NCBI RefSeq assembly: GCF_014651515.1
Contig: NZ_BMXA01000001.1
Coordinates: 62,001-126,000 of the forward strand
Direction: 5' to 3'
Length of the DNA: 64,000 nucleotides
DNA from: Arenicella chitinivorans
GTDB taxonomy: Bacteria > Pseudomonadota > Gammaproteobacteria > Arenicellales > Arenicellaceae
In this document: piece after piece, positions 42,622 to 50,898 of the stretch
Numbering within the stretch: the stretch's first letter is position 1
How the letters are laid out: each line of letters starts with the position of its first letter
Position numbers and translations under genes: made by a program
The notes under the pieces: model-generated
The model's input: the letters and a program-made list of their open reading frames with translations, nothing else
What the model was told of the DNA's origin: nothing
The model's database searches: none

Positions 42622-43851
42622 TTATTCTGTAGCGAGGGCAGTGGCCGTGTTGAGTCGGGTTATTGCCACCAGCGCGATGACTGCCAGTATCGAAGAGACA
42701 ATAAATGGCGCGCCTGGAAAATGCACGGCGGCGTCGGCGGCGGTAAAATACGACAGTGTCGTATTGTAGATTAACGGTGCGGCCAAGGCTGCTAATGCGG
42801 CTAAGCTGCCATTAAAGCCTTGCAGTTCGCCTTGACTATCAACTGGCGTGCGTTGTGACATCATGGCATTGATGCTGGGCATGACCATGCCTTGAATACC
42901 GACTACCAGACACACAACCAGGGTTAAGAGGGCGCTGTTGGTGAACGCATAAAACAGCATTGACAGCGTGGCCGAGCTCAAACCTATAATTGCTGCGCCG
43001 CGTTCGCCCCAGCGGGCCACAACCCGCCCCAGCAATAGCATTTGTACTAACGCCATGGAAATACCAACCAGCGTCAGAGATAAACCAACCATTTTGCTGT
43101 CCCAACCAAACTTGATCGGCGCAAAGTAAGCCCAACTCACCGGGTAGATATTAGTGCTGGTTACCCAGATAAAATAAACCGCGGCAATACCCAACACACC
43201 GGGTACTTGCTTTAAGCTGAGCAGCGCGCCAACCGGGTTAGCACGGCGTAGGGAAAAAGATCGACGCGATGATGCCGGCATGGTTTCAGGAAACGCCACC
43301 AATCCATACACAAAAACGCACGCAGCGAGTGCCGAGGCCACGAAAAAAGGCACTCGAGTGCCGATGTCGCCGAGCAGCCCACCCAGCGCTGGGCCGACCA
43401 TAAAGCCAATCCCAAAAGCAGCACCAACCATGCCAAAACGTTTGGCTCGATCTTGTGCGCTCGAGATATCCGCCATTACTGCGTTGGCCGGGCCGAAGAT
43501 CGCTCCGAGTGCGCCGGCAATAGAACGACCGATAAACAGCCAGAGAATGTTCTGAGCGAAACCCATGAGAAAAAAGTCCACACTGAAGCCAGCCAAAGAC
43601 GCCAAAAAGACCGGTCTGCGGCCAAAGCGATCGCCCAGATTGCCAACCAGTGGGCCCATAAGGAATTGGAATACGGCGTACGAGGCTGCAATTAAACCAC
43701 CAATCCACGTAGCTTCTGATAGCGAAACTTGTTCCAATTCGACGATCAATTCTGGCAGCACTGGCATGATGATGCCGAAGCCAATGGCGTAGGCAAAAAC
43801 CGTCAGTAATACGAAGCGAGTGGCACGCTTTTGCTGGAGGGTATCGATCAC
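42622..43851 (-). CDS. MFS transporter, TetA-like
   Basis: A 409-residue twelve-helix major facilitator. GNLGDRFGRRPVFLASLAGF between TM2 and TM3 is the DHA1 signature, and GAIFGPANAVMADISSAQDR near residue 125 matches motif B/C of drug-proton antiporters in the TCR/TetA group. It is likely an efflux pump of unknown specificity. It may form a unit with the M28 peptidase gene downstream. A 214-codon open frame on the opposite strand inside it is a shadow. Confidence 0.88.
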   Translation of the reverse strand: MIDTLQQKRATRFVLLTVFAYAIGFGIIMPVLPELIVELEQVSLSEATWIGGLIAASYAVFQFLMGPLVGNLGDRFGRRPVFLASLAGFSVDFFLMGFAQNILWLFIGRSIAGALGAIFGPANAVMADISSAQDRAKRFGMVGAAFGIGFMVGPALGGLLGDIGTRVPFFVASALAACVFVYGLVAFPETMPASSRRSFSLRRANPVGALLSLKQVPGVLGIAAVYFIWVTSTNIYPVSWAYFAPIKFGWDSKMVGLSLTLVGISMALVQMLLLGRVVARWGERGAAIIGLSSATLSMLFYAFTNSALLTLVVCLVVGIQGMVMPSINAMMSQRTPVDSQGELQGFNGSLAALAALAAPLIYNTTLSYFTAADAAVHFPGAPFIVSSILAVIALVAITRLNTATALATE

Positions 43852-43982
43852 GTAACTGGAATTGGCCGGTCTTTAACGAATGCGCAGGTGAGCGCTTAGT
43901 GTAAAGGATATTGGTGCAAAACACCGCCACGCATTGTGCTAAAGTTTTTATTCAACGCAGTTAATTTAACCGGGAGTGTGTC

Positions 43983-44198
43983 ATGCCAACAAAGATTATG
44001 TCGGTCAGCCTTGCCATTAGTATGTTTGTCCTGCTCAGCGCTTGCGGAAGCGGTTCGTCAGAACCGTCAACTGAAACACCGCTGGAGCGCATGATTGAAC
44101 CGCAGCTGGATGCCTTGGAAAAAGCCGAAGACGTTGAAGATACGCTGCAAGATGCCGTCAAAGAGCGTGAGAAAGCCATGCGTGAGAACGGTACATGA
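43983..44198 (+). CDS. small lipoprotein
   Basis: A 71-residue lipoprotein: lipobox LLSAC (Cys22), a serine/threonine-rich linker and a helical, charged C-terminal half (ALEKAEDVEDTLQDAVKERE) that could form a coiled coil. It starts at ATG 43983, with GGGAG upstream. Small envelope lipoproteins of this type are common and mostly of unknown function. It is divergent from the MFS gene. Confidence 0.65.
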   Translation: MPTKIMSVSLAISMFVLLSACGSGSSEPSTETPLERMIEPQLDALEKAEDVEDTLQDAVKEREKAMRENGT

Positions 44199-44269
44199 AC
44201 TAGTCACTCACATGGTGGGCCGCTAACGCCTCCGCTAAAACCCGCGTCGCAATCTGGGTTCGTGTGCGC

Positions 44270-45109
44270 TTAGTCAGTTTGGCTGATTTCGGAGAAGCCG
44301 TCGTCGAGTTCGATCGAGAAATCTTCATTCTCGAACTCATCCAGGTTGCGCTTCACATAGAACAGCGATAACCCAATAGCGATTAGTACGCCCAGACCCA
44401 GCCACAACCACCAGTCGTCGAGCACCAGCGCAGCGATCACGCCAGCCGGTAATCCTTGTATTGAGCCTTTGACGATGGCTTGTTTTATCAGTGATTTGCG
44501 CAACAGCTCATCGGTCTCAGCGTCTAGATCAGCCAGCGCCTCGGCGTCTGGTTCGGGGGCGATTGCCTGAATTGATTCTGTCTCATCGAACGTATCAGCC
44601 TGTTCTGCCTGCGCCTGCTCGCGCTCCATGAGTATCCGGCGCAAAGACATCGGTTTGTCTAGCTCGGGCTGCTCAGCTTCGTCCTCGGGTTTGGAGAACT
44701 GACCGGCAACAATCTCGGCAGCACGGTCCACACGTTTATACAGCGACTTAGACGTCACCATTGAACCTCGAACGAAAAAGTGCTGCATGGTGGTGTCGCT
44801 ATCTGGAAAGTGCGACTCAATTGCGGCCCCTCGCAGTCCGGCACGGAACAAGCCATGCAGGAGTTCGTAGGGCAGTTCCTCACCAGCATTGCTTTGGTAC
44901 TCAACCTGAATGTAATCCGGCTGCGCGGTTACTTCTGGTTCAGTCCACTCCACGCCCCATTGGCGAGGCAATTTCATGTCGAACTGATTGGCAAACCGTT
45001 GCGCTTGAGCAAAATTCTCCTCGTTCAGTTTGAGGAACATCAATAAGCAGGTTTTGTGGCTGTCCTCATGATCGAAAAACAGCAATAGTTTATTTTTACT
45101 CTGAGTCAT
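44270..45109 (-). CDS. hypothetical protein with one or two membrane segments
   Basis: A 279-residue protein that I do not recognise. The N-terminal 130 residues look like a small folded domain (LLLFFDHEDSHKTCLLMFLK, FFVRGSMVTSKSLYKRVDRA). An acidic, probably disordered stretch follows (about 135-205). A glycine-containing hydrophobic hairpin (GLPAGVIAALVL, then WWLWLGLGVLIAIGLSLFYV) crosses the inner membrane, and the tail is acidic. It ends close to a small lipoprotein gene on the other strand. It has no visible operon partner. Confidence 0.6.
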   Translation of the reverse strand: MTQSKNKLLLFFDHEDSHKTCLLMFLKLNEENFAQAQRFANQFDMKLPRQWGVEWTEPEVTAQPDYIQVEYQSNAGEELPYELLHGLFRAGLRGAAIESHFPDSDTTMQHFFVRGSMVTSKSLYKRVDRAAEIVAGQFSKPEDEAEQPELDKPMSLRRILMEREQAQAEQADTFDETESIQAIAPEPDAEALADLDAETDELLRKSLIKQAIVKGSIQGLPAGVIAALVLDDWWLWLGLGVLIAIGLSLFYVKRNLDEFENEDFSIELDDGFSEISQTD

Positions 45110-45495
45110 AAATTAATCAAAAACCCCACATCCGAGACTGGCTATCGCAAGTTCTCTTCGCCCAATGTTTTATCAGTGATTCTTTGGCCGCAAGCCACAT
45201 CGTGTGGCGATATTGTTTGCATCAGTTCTGCGACCAGATCGTTTTTTGTGGGTGGATTATCAAAACTGTGAGCAGCAATTGCAAATCGGCACCGCCGGAC
45301 CAGAGATTGTCAATTTTTGTCAGCGTGTCAGACGACTGAAAACCCTAGCCGGACAAGGTCTACTGTCAGAGCGGCATAATCTCAAGTTTTGTAGACAGCC
45401 GTCATATTTATGTCATGCAGAGGCCTAAGAATGGGGACCGGTTGGCCATGATTGTTGGCTGGGTAGAGCTACCTATTGGTAGAGGAAAATAAATC
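45110..45495. other. intergenic region upstream of the kinase operon
   Basis: About 385 bases. It must contain the divergent promoters of the hypothetical membrane protein and the kinase operon. I see no convincing sigma70 pair. A 74-codon open frame at 45204-45428 has no ribosome site and no protein-like features. The right end carries the GAGGAAA ribosome site for the kinase at 45482. Confidence 0.4.
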
Positions 45496-47646
45496 GTGTT
45501 CTCCAAGTTGTTCGGTAAATACCGATTTCTCGTCATTTCCATAGCGCTATTCATTATTTTTGATTTAGGCGTACTGATTCTCAATTTTTATACTTCTGGC
45601 AAGATCGCGGAGCAGACCGAGTTGATCAATCTGGCCGCGCGGCAAAGTACCTTGAGTCAGCAGATGTCGAAAGCCACGCTGTACATCAAGTCACAAAAGT
45701 TACAGCAATGGGTGTATCAGTCTGGTCTGGAAGAGCTGCGCAGTCATTACACCTTGTTTGGTGAAACGCTGAATGCGCTGACACACGGTGGGCAGGCCAC
45801 CTCGACCGAAACCGGCGCGAAAATTCAAGTTGACGCGGTGACGACGGAACGTGGAAGGGCATTGCTCAATCAGGCTAATTTACTCTGGTCTGGATTTGAC
45901 ACGGCGATCAAACCACTGATGAAAGATACGCTGATTACCGACGAAGAGATTCAGCCTGCTTCCGAATTCATCGCGCGCAATAACCTGGTGCTGTTCGACC
46001 TCATGACCCAGCTCACGGATCACTTCAGTCATGAAGCAGAAGCACAAACCACCTTATTGCGGCGCGCACAAGTGGCTGGTATTTCACTTGCAACGATTAA
46101 CTTTTTTGTGATTTTATTTCACTTCCTGAACCAGCTGCGTACCCGTGATCGTCGGCTAGAGCTCAAGCAGCATGAATCCGATCAATTGCTTGCCAGCATC
46201 GATGATGGTGTGTGTCTGGTGGATGCGAACCTGCGAATCGGTCTGCAACACTCTGGCCGGCTGGAAGAAATTTTCGGCACTAATCAGATCGCCGGGCGTA
46301 AATTTGCTGCGTTCTTAAATCGATACGTCACTGAGTCTACGGCGCGCAGTGCGCATGATTTTATCTCGCTGTATTTCAAACAGCATGTGAGCCCGGATTT
46401 GATTGGCGATCTCAATCCACTGAAAGAAGTAAAAGCCTTTGTAGAAACACCGAATGGCAAGCACGAAGAAAAATATCTGAACTTCAGCTTTGCCCCGTTG
46501 GTGCAGGAAGACGGCGAAACCGTGCTACTGGTAACGGTGCAGGACATTACCGACCGCGTTAAGCTGCGCAGTACTCAGGAAGCTTCTGAAACCAAGATGC
46601 ATACACAATTGGCGTTGTTTTCACAGATCTTGCCGATCAACCCTGACGAACTGCGGTTATTTATCGAGCAGGGTATGTCATCACTCACCAAGATGAACCA
46701 GGTTCTCAAAAGTAAGCGTGGTCAGGCTCAGAGTATTGCTCACAGTCTAGCGCAGATCATGCCGCTCGCGCATCGTGTCAAAGGCGATGCACGCAGTATT
46801 GGTTTAACGACGCTGGGCGAGCAGGTACATGCGTTTGAAGAAGACATTGCCGAATTGCTGGAACGAGCGAAATCAGAGTCCGTGAGTGGCCGGGATGTGT
46901 TGCCACTGACCGTGGCGCTCAAGCAAATCATTGAAAACATCGAGCTGCTCAAAAGCTTGTGCGAGCGGCTTCAACAATACGGTATTCGCTACGATCAGGC
47001 CACCAGCAAACAAGACCTTGATGTGCCCGTTGTTGGCACGGTGATGCCACCAGCAATCAATCAACGCTGGCATGGGTTGCAAACCATGGTCAGCGACATC
47101 GCACAAGAGCAGGGCGTGACAGCGCAGCTGGAAGTTCGGGGCTTCGAACACCCGTTACCCCGCGACCTTGAACAATCTTTGTATTCGATGGCGGTGCAAC
47201 TTGTGCGAAACAGCCTGGCACATGGTATTGAATCGGTCGACGGTCGACGCGCGCACTGCAAACCCCGCATCGGTCGGATTCAGGTGTTGCTAAGTGACGA
47301 TGGCCAAGGGAATTATCGTTTTGTGGTTGAAGACGACGGTCGCGGTTTCGATTACGCCGCCATTGAGCGTGCAATCAAAGGGCAGCACGCTGAGTCGGTC
47401 GCAGACCGCACATTATCTAAGGCGGAACTGCTCAAGTTTGTATTTACTGAACCATTCAGCACCAAAGCACACGTCGACACCACCGCTGGCCGTGGTGTGG
47501 GCCTACCGCTGGTGTGGGATTTGGCCAAACAGATTGGTGCCAAAGTTCAGGTGCGCAGTGTGGCCAAGGAGTTCACCCAATTTATTTTCCTGTTCAGTAG
47601 TTCAAGCCAGATCGACGACTCCCCGTTGAACGCCAAGGTGGCCTAG
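45496..47646 (+). CDS. membrane sensor kinase, CheA-like but without a CheW domain
   Basis: A 716-residue protein starting at GTG 45496 (GAGGAAA upstream). A membrane segment at residues 12-32, a periplasmic domain to about 190 with the PilJ/NarX-like AARQSTLSQQMSKATLYIKS helix, and a second membrane segment near 195-212 precede a PAS domain (about 225-350; LLASIDDGVCLVDANLRIG). An Hpt domain follows with the phosphoacceptor His in AHRVKGDARSIGL near residue 428. The HATPase has the N box VRNSLAHGIES, G1 VEDDGRGFD and G2 GRGVGLPLV. No P5/CheW-like domain is present. It starts an operon with CheY- and CheX-type genes. Confidence 0.88.
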   Translation: MFSKLFGKYRFLVISIALFIIFDLGVLILNFYTSGKIAEQTELINLAARQSTLSQQMSKATLYIKSQKLQQWVYQSGLEELRSHYTLFGETLNALTHGGQATSTETGAKIQVDAVTTERGRALLNQANLLWSGFDTAIKPLMKDTLITDEEIQPASEFIARNNLVLFDLMTQLTDHFSHEAEAQTTLLRRAQVAGISLATINFFVILFHFLNQLRTRDRRLELKQHESDQLLASIDDGVCLVDANLRIGLQHSGRLEEIFGTNQIAGRKFAAFLNRYVTESTARSAHDFISLYFKQHVSPDLIGDLNPLKEVKAFVETPNGKHEEKYLNFSFAPLVQEDGETVLLVTVQDITDRVKLRSTQEASETKMHTQLALFSQILPINPDELRLFIEQGMSSLTKMNQVLKSKRGQAQSIAHSLAQIMPLAHRVKGDARSIGLTTLGEQVHAFEEDIAELLERAKSESVSGRDVLPLTVALKQIIENIELLKSLCERLQQYGIRYDQATSKQDLDVPVVGTVMPPAINQRWHGLQTMVSDIAQEQGVTAQLEVRGFEHPLPRDLEQSLYSMAVQLVRNSLAHGIESVDGRRAHCKPRIGRIQVLLSDDGQGNYRFVVEDDGRGFDYAAIERAIKGQHAESVADRTLSKAELLKFVFTEPFSTKAHVDTTAGRGVGLPLVWDLAKQIGAKVQVRSVAKEFTQFIFLFSSSSQIDDSPLNAKVA

Positions 47647-47655
47647 GAGTCGCAC

Positions 47656-48024
47656 ATGAAGCTATTAATAGTTGATGATTCGCTGGTGATCAGAAACAAG
47701 ATCAGCCGCAGTTTGCTCTCGCGTTTTGCCAAAGTCGAACGTGCTGAAAACGGGCGTCAGGCGCTGGAATCCGCGAAAAAAGAGCTACCAGACTTAGTCA
47801 CCATGGACCTCACCATGCCCGAAATGGGCGGTGTTGAATGCATTCGCCACATGGTGACCATCGCCCCTAAAGCCGCGATTCTGGTGGTGTCGGCCTTGTC
47901 TGACAAACACACAGCCATCACCGCGCTCAAGTACGGTGCCAACGGGTTTCTGTGTAAGCCATTTACCGAAAGTGATTTGCAAAGCGCAATCGAACAGGTG
48001 TTAAAAGTAGCGGGGCAACGATGA
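47656..48024 (+). CDS. single-domain response regulator, CheY-like
   Basis: A 122-residue receiver domain without an output domain. The acidic pair is in LLIVDDSLV, the phosphoacceptor Asp near residue 54 in LVTMDLTMPEMGG, Ser/Thr in VVSALSD and the Lys in FLCKPF. It lies nine bases after the kinase gene and overlaps the CheX-like gene by four bases (ATGA-type). It is probably phosphorylated by the upstream kinase and dephosphorylated by the next gene product. With no output domain it must act through protein contacts. Confidence 0.92.
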   Translation: MKLLIVDDSLVIRNKISRSLLSRFAKVERAENGRQALESAKKELPDLVTMDLTMPEMGGVECIRHMVTIAPKAAILVVSALSDKHTAITALKYGANGFLCKPFTESDLQSAIEQVLKVAGQR

Positions 48025-48494
48025 AAGATTTACAACACATCACTACCTTTCTGGATGGTGTATCTCGCTACTTCGCGCACGTCTCCAAGGACCGAAAGTC
48101 ACTTGAACTCGGTACGCCATACCTAGTGCGGAATCACGAACAACTGGGCCTCGATCTCACCGGGGCGATTGCAATTTCAGGCAAAACCAAAGGCTTCGTA
48201 TTTTTTTCGTCGTCGCGTGCCTTGCTTAAGTACCTGTTGCTTAGCCTGGGCGAGTCCGAATTCTCAGATCAGTATATGTCCGACATCGTTGGCGAAGTCG
48301 CCAACACGATTTCCGGCAACGTAAGAAAAACCCTCGGCCCCGAGTTTCATATCTCCACGCCCAAAGTCATCAGCGGCCACCTCGACAACGACAGTCTCAA
48401 GCCCGAACGCCTGAGTTACGTTTTACCCCTAAAGTGGCGCGGCAACACCGCGCAGCTCATCGTAAGCCTCGATTCCATCGACGCCCGAGAATGA
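48021..48494 (+). CDS. CheX-like phosphatase
   Basis: A 157-residue CheC/CheX/FliY-type protein. The D-x-V-G-E-V-A-N-T-I-S-G-N stretch near residues 90-102 carries the Glu and Asn that insert into the CheY active site. GLDLTGAIAISGKTKGFVFF and a C-terminal strand-rich part make up the remainder of the CheX fold. The ATG overlaps the stop of the CheY-like gene, so the two are translationally coupled. Together with the kinase it makes a compact relay with its own phosphatase. Confidence 0.87.
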   Translation: MKDLQHITTFLDGVSRYFAHVSKDRKSLELGTPYLVRNHEQLGLDLTGAIAISGKTKGFVFFSSSRALLKYLLLSLGESEFSDQYMSDIVGEVANTISGNVRKTLGPEFHISTPKVISGHLDNDSLKPERLSYVLPLKWRGNTAQLIVSLDSIDARE

Positions 48495-48526
48495 TTAAAA
48501 ACTAACGAGAATTTTTAAATTCCGCT

Positions 48527-48554
48527 TTTGCACCAGCGCACAACGCTATATAAT
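48527..48554 (+). promoter_or_regulatory. stable-RNA-type promoter of the tRNA-Leu locus
   Basis: TTTGCA at 48527-48532, a 16-base spacer and a perfect TATAAT at 48549-48554 are followed by a GC-rich discriminator (CGCCCCTCC), typical of growth-rate-controlled tRNA promoters. Transcription would begin just before the first tRNA-like unit at 48566, so all three units should be on one precursor. Confidence 0.7.
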
Positions 48555-48565
48555 CGCCCCTCCTT

Positions 48566-48702
48566 GCCCCAGTGGTGGAATTGGTAGACGAAGAACCGAG
48601 TCCGAATGGACGAAGTTCGAGTGCCGCAAAGCGGCCACGCGTAGCGTGTCGAATGATCTCAGGGCAGCGTGAATCACTTCACGTATCCACAATATGCAGT
48701 AT
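48566..48702 (+). repeat. tRNA-Leu-like degenerate unit 1
   Basis: The first 25 bases match a tRNA-Leu acceptor strand and D-arm (GCCCCAG, then GTGGTGGAATTGGTAGAC). The anticodon arm is absent; instead three short hairpins follow (GTCC-GAAT-GGAC, GCCGC-AAA-GCGGC, CACGC-GTA-GCGTG), with a T-arm-like GTTCGAG between the first two. The 3' part reads CAGGGCA instead of a paired acceptor and CCA. It ends with a spacer that is repeated after unit 2. It cannot fold into a normal tRNA. It may be a degenerate tRNA gene, a tRNA-derived small RNA or a processed leader. Confidence 0.6.
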
Positions 48703-48838
48703 GCCCAGGTGGTGGAATTGGTAGACGAAGAACCGAGTCCGAATGGACGAAGTTCAAGTGCCGCAAAGCGGCCACGCGTAGCGTGTCGAACGATCCCAGG
48801 GCAGCGTGATCACTTCACGTATCCACAATATGCAGTAT
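48703..48838 (+). repeat. tRNA-Leu-like degenerate unit 2
   Basis: Nearly identical to unit 1 with a period of 137 bases. Its first 25 bases (GCCCAGG and D-arm) are identical to those of the intact tRNA-Leu that follows, and its T-arm-like part reads GTTCAAG as in that tRNA. The three hairpins are kept unchanged although the acceptor strand differs from unit 1, which hints that the hairpin block is conserved or recently spread. The spacer before the real tRNA repeats that of unit 1. Confidence 0.6.
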
Positions 48839-48925
48839 GCCCAGGTGGTGGAATTGGTAGACACGCTAGCTTCAGGTGCTAGTGGCCTTACGGCCGTGGA
48901 GGTTCAAGTCCTCTCCTGGGCACCA
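48839..48925 (+). tRNA. tRNA-Leu (CAG anticodon)
   Basis: An 87-base tRNA. The acceptor GCCCAGG pairs with CCTGGGC and the CCA end is encoded. The anticodon stem CTAGC/GCTAG frames the loop TTCAGGT, giving anticodon CAG. A long variable arm (GGCC-TTAC-GGCC type) marks class II, and the T-arm is GGAGG-TTCAAGT-CCTCT-type. It is the only intact tRNA of the window and forms the left neighbour of the cassette array. Confidence 0.95.
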
Positions 48926-49301
48926 TTCCAAAAGTCTCAAAATCCCTCTCGAATTTCACGAACTAAAACTCCAGCCTACGCCGGATATCCGGTCATATTT
49001 TTCCAACTAAAAAACTGTAAAAAAAAACAGTATATCCCGTTGATTTACTAAAAATGGGTAACTTTACGCCCCATCTCGCGCACACTTTGCCACTTTTGAT
49101 ATTAAACAAAGCAAAGAAAATCAAAGGCTTAGATATTTTATTGAGAATGTTATTGCGCACTGCTAGGATTGATATTGCGCACGCACACTTTCACACCAAG
49201 GAAAAACGAGGGAGTGAGAAAAAGCATAGGTAAAACAAAGGGATATGAAGTCTTTGCGAAATATCAATTTGGGCGAAATCGAGCGCGCTCAATAATAAGC
49301 T
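48926..49301. other. junction between tRNA-Leu and the cassette array
   Basis: About 375 AT-rich bases with no gene and no trace of an integrase. It contains an ACTGT/ACAGT stem around an A-tract near 49013-49033 and two copies of TATTGCGCAC at 49151 and 49173. CGCACACTTT also occurs twice. These repeats are where an attI site would lie, but no integrase-binding site can be confirmed by eye. Confidence 0.45.
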
Positions 49302-49308
49302 GTTAGGC
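49302..49308 (+). other. left boundary of the cassette array
   Basis: GTTAGGC, a perfect GTTRRRY core as at the crossover point of attI and attC, lies ten bases before the first cassette gene. No matching RYYYAAC box is clear upstream, so it may be an attI-like end rather than a full attC. Confidence 0.5.
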
Positions 49309-49317
49309 AGTTGATAA

Positions 49318-49713
49318 ATGAAATTAGTAAGCTTTCAGCCAAGATTAGAGCTAATACTTATTTTTGAAGTTTTTCAATATGCTCGAAGAGAGACTTATGA
49401 AACAAATAATTTGTTTGATCTATTGGTTCAAGCCAGCATAGGAGCTCTGAAAAGTGAAGAAATTACTTTGGCTGCGACAATAGATACGACAGCAACTGCA
49501 AAGATTGAAAATGGATTAGTAAAGATATCATTCAGTTTCAGAGCTGGGGAACAGCTAGAAGAAACTTTCCTTACAGTTCTTAACCTGTACAAAGAAATTT
49601 ATGAGAATGGGGATGAAATCTCGGCAGATATTAAATTTAATCTTTTTAAGAAAAAGACTCGAGAAATATTGGGAGATTCGGCGTTAAATGGCCATGCAGT
49701 TTTCGATGCCTAA
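49318..49713 (+). CDS. cassette 1: hypothetical protein
   Basis: A 131-residue protein that I do not recognise. It seems a small alpha/beta protein: an N-terminal strand (LVSFQPRLELILIFEVF), two helices, a strand-turn with TIDTTATAKIENGLVKISFS and a C-terminal helical part. There is no signal peptide or membrane segment. It starts ten bases after the GTTAGGC boundary and its stop lies inside the next attC, as is usual for gene cassettes. The AT-rich codon use sets it apart from genes left of 48.5 kb. Confidence 0.6.
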   Translation: MKLVSFQPRLELILIFEVFQYARRETYETNNLFDLLVQASIGALKSEEITLAATIDTTATAKIENGLVKISFSFRAGEQLEETFLTVLNLYKEIYENGDEISADIKFNLFKKKTREILGDSALNGHAVFDA

Positions 49714-49785
49714 CAATCTTGGGCATGTTCGCCCTTCGGGCTGGACTCCCGGCCACGCCGGTCGCCCATGCCAAGGGCGTTATGT
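49708..49785 (+). repeat. attC site 1
   Basis: GCCTAAC (49708-49714) and GTTATGT (49779-49785) frame a 78-base imperfect palindrome with inner arms CTTGGGCATG and CATGCCAAG and a GC-rich apex. This is the classical RYYYAAC...GTTRRRY arrangement. Confidence 0.85.
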
Positions 49786-49790
49786 GTAGT

Positions 49791-50273
49791 ATGAAGATTC
49801 CACCAAGTATGGAGAGTGAATTATCCAAATGGAATAACGGAGCTGGAATAGATCTCGAAGCTTGGCTGTCCTGTATGGGTAATTTTTCATTAGCCACTGC
49901 GTACGTTAGCGTTTTTAATCCTCAGTTTGTGGCTTTCGAAAACTATATTTTTCAAACTAGTGAACCATTAGATGAGCAGGCTATAGAAAACATCCGTGGC
50001 TTCGAAGCACAAGAGGGGGCCACTCCGAAATCCGTTGAATGGGTAATTAATCATCTTCATATTGTCGACATACACCATCGGGGTTGTGATGATATTTCTT
50101 CAGATAAATTGATAGAAATAGGAAATGCGTTAAAAGAAATCTACGAAGCAAAATTGGCATTTTTGTTTCCAGGTAAACCTTGCACAGTAGATTTTTTCAT
50201 TCCTGAAAACAGCGAAGATTACGATGACTATCAGTTGTCTTTCTGGCAAAAAAGCCATGAGAAACACACATAA
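49791..50273 (+). CDS. cassette 2: hypothetical protein
   Basis: A 160-residue protein of unknown function. Start ATG 49791 lies just inside the cassette; an ATG at 49782 overlaps the recombination core. The protein looks like a compact alpha/beta fold with FSLATAYVSVFNPQFVAFEN, a long helix, and a C-terminal acidic loop FFIPENSEDYDDYQL. No signal or membrane segment is seen. It is plus-strand like all cassette genes and is followed at once by attC 2. Confidence 0.6.
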   Translation: MKIPPSMESELSKWNNGAGIDLEAWLSCMGNFSLATAYVSVFNPQFVAFENYIFQTSEPLDEQAIENIRGFEAQEGATPKSVEWVINHLHIVDIHHRGCDDISSDKLIEIGNALKEIYEAKLAFLFPGKPCTVDFFIPENSEDYDDYQLSFWQKSHEKHT

Positions 50274-50342
50274 CAAGAAAGGGTATTACGCCCTACGGGC
50301 TGGACGCGCAATTCTTGCGCGCCTATAGCTTTGGCGTTATGC
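50268..50342 (+). repeat. attC site 2
   Basis: ACATAAC (50268-50274) and GTTATGC (50336-50342), with inner AAAGGGTATTACGCCC and GGCGCGC-type arms. 75 bases long. Confidence 0.82.
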
Positions 50343-50355
50343 ATAAGTGAGCATC

Positions 50356-50790
50356 GTGAAAATATTCCATGCACTTGTATTAATTCTGATTTCGAATAGC
50401 TGCCTCGCCGTGGGATGGAAAGAAATGTCGTCGGAATCTGCTAAAGAGGCCGGCATTGATATACAAGTGCAGAAGGATGGCGGAGTAGATTGCCAGCGTA
50501 TTTCAGCTCGCATCCCCACCAATCTTGTATTCGTTGAACTCGGCGAAAGGCATTTCACGAGCGTGAGCTATCGAAAGATTGAAACTAAAGGTAAAGGATG
50601 GCAGCTTATGCCACAGGGCACCGAGATCCAGGTCGCCACGACACGTGTAAACGAAACCACCGATATCGGTACGCTGTGCTTAAGTAAAGAGGATTTTGTT
50701 TCAGCATATCTATCCATTCTTTACGTTGGGAAGCAAGGAACTCCACCAATGGTTGTGCTCCTGAAACTAAGCGAATACGAGCAACATTAG
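50356..50790 (+). CDS. cassette 3: exported hypothetical protein
   Basis: A 144-residue protein starting at GTG 50356 (a GTG three codons earlier is possible). A signal peptide ends near NSCLA. The mature part is mixed alpha/beta (IDIQVQKDGGVDCQRISARI, then EIQVATTRVNET) with two cysteines, so it probably acts in the periplasm. I do not recognise a family. It lies between attC 2 and attC 3. Confidence 0.6.
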   Translation: MKIFHALVLILISNSCLAVGWKEMSSESAKEAGIDIQVQKDGGVDCQRISARIPTNLVFVELGERHFTSVSYRKIETKGKGWQLMPQGTEIQVATTRVNETTDIGTLCLSKEDFVSAYLSILYVGKQGTPPMVVLLKLSEYEQH

Positions 50791-50795
50791 AAAAT

Positions 50796-50891
50796 GCATA
50801 ACAAAGTAAACCGGCAAGGGCCGCTGCACGGCCGGGACCTCCACTCCGGCGCTTCGCACCTGCGTTGCGGCCCCTGTTTGTGGCGTTAGCA
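50796..50891 (+). repeat. attC site 3
   Basis: GCATAAC (50796-50802) and GTTAGCA (50885-50891), with complementary inner stretches such as CAAGGGCCGC and GCGGCCCCTG. 96 bases long. Confidence 0.83.
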
Positions 50892-50898
50892 TTACATT

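Noticed and set aside
43286-43930. 214-codon frame opposite the MFS transporter gene
   Set aside because: A shadow of the MFS gene, whose helices and signature motif are clear on the other strand.
45204-45428. 74-codon open frame upstream of the kinase
   Set aside because: No ribosome site, no hydrophobic core or recognised motif, composition like non-coding sequence.
48566-48925. CRISPR array
   Set aside because: Only three units of about 136 bases, each starting with tRNA sequence, with no short repeats separated by unique spacers.
48694-49051. Open frames reading through the tRNA units
   Set aside because: They translate tRNA and tRNA-like sequence and cannot be genes.
48926-49317. Integrase gene or proven attI site
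   Set aside because: No tyrosine-recombinase frame exists on either strand. The repeats TATTGCGCAC at 49151 and 49173 are suggestive but not enough to call attI.
49646-49897. 83-codon minus-strand frame across attC 1
   Set aside because: It exists because of the attC palindrome and overlaps two plus-strand genes.
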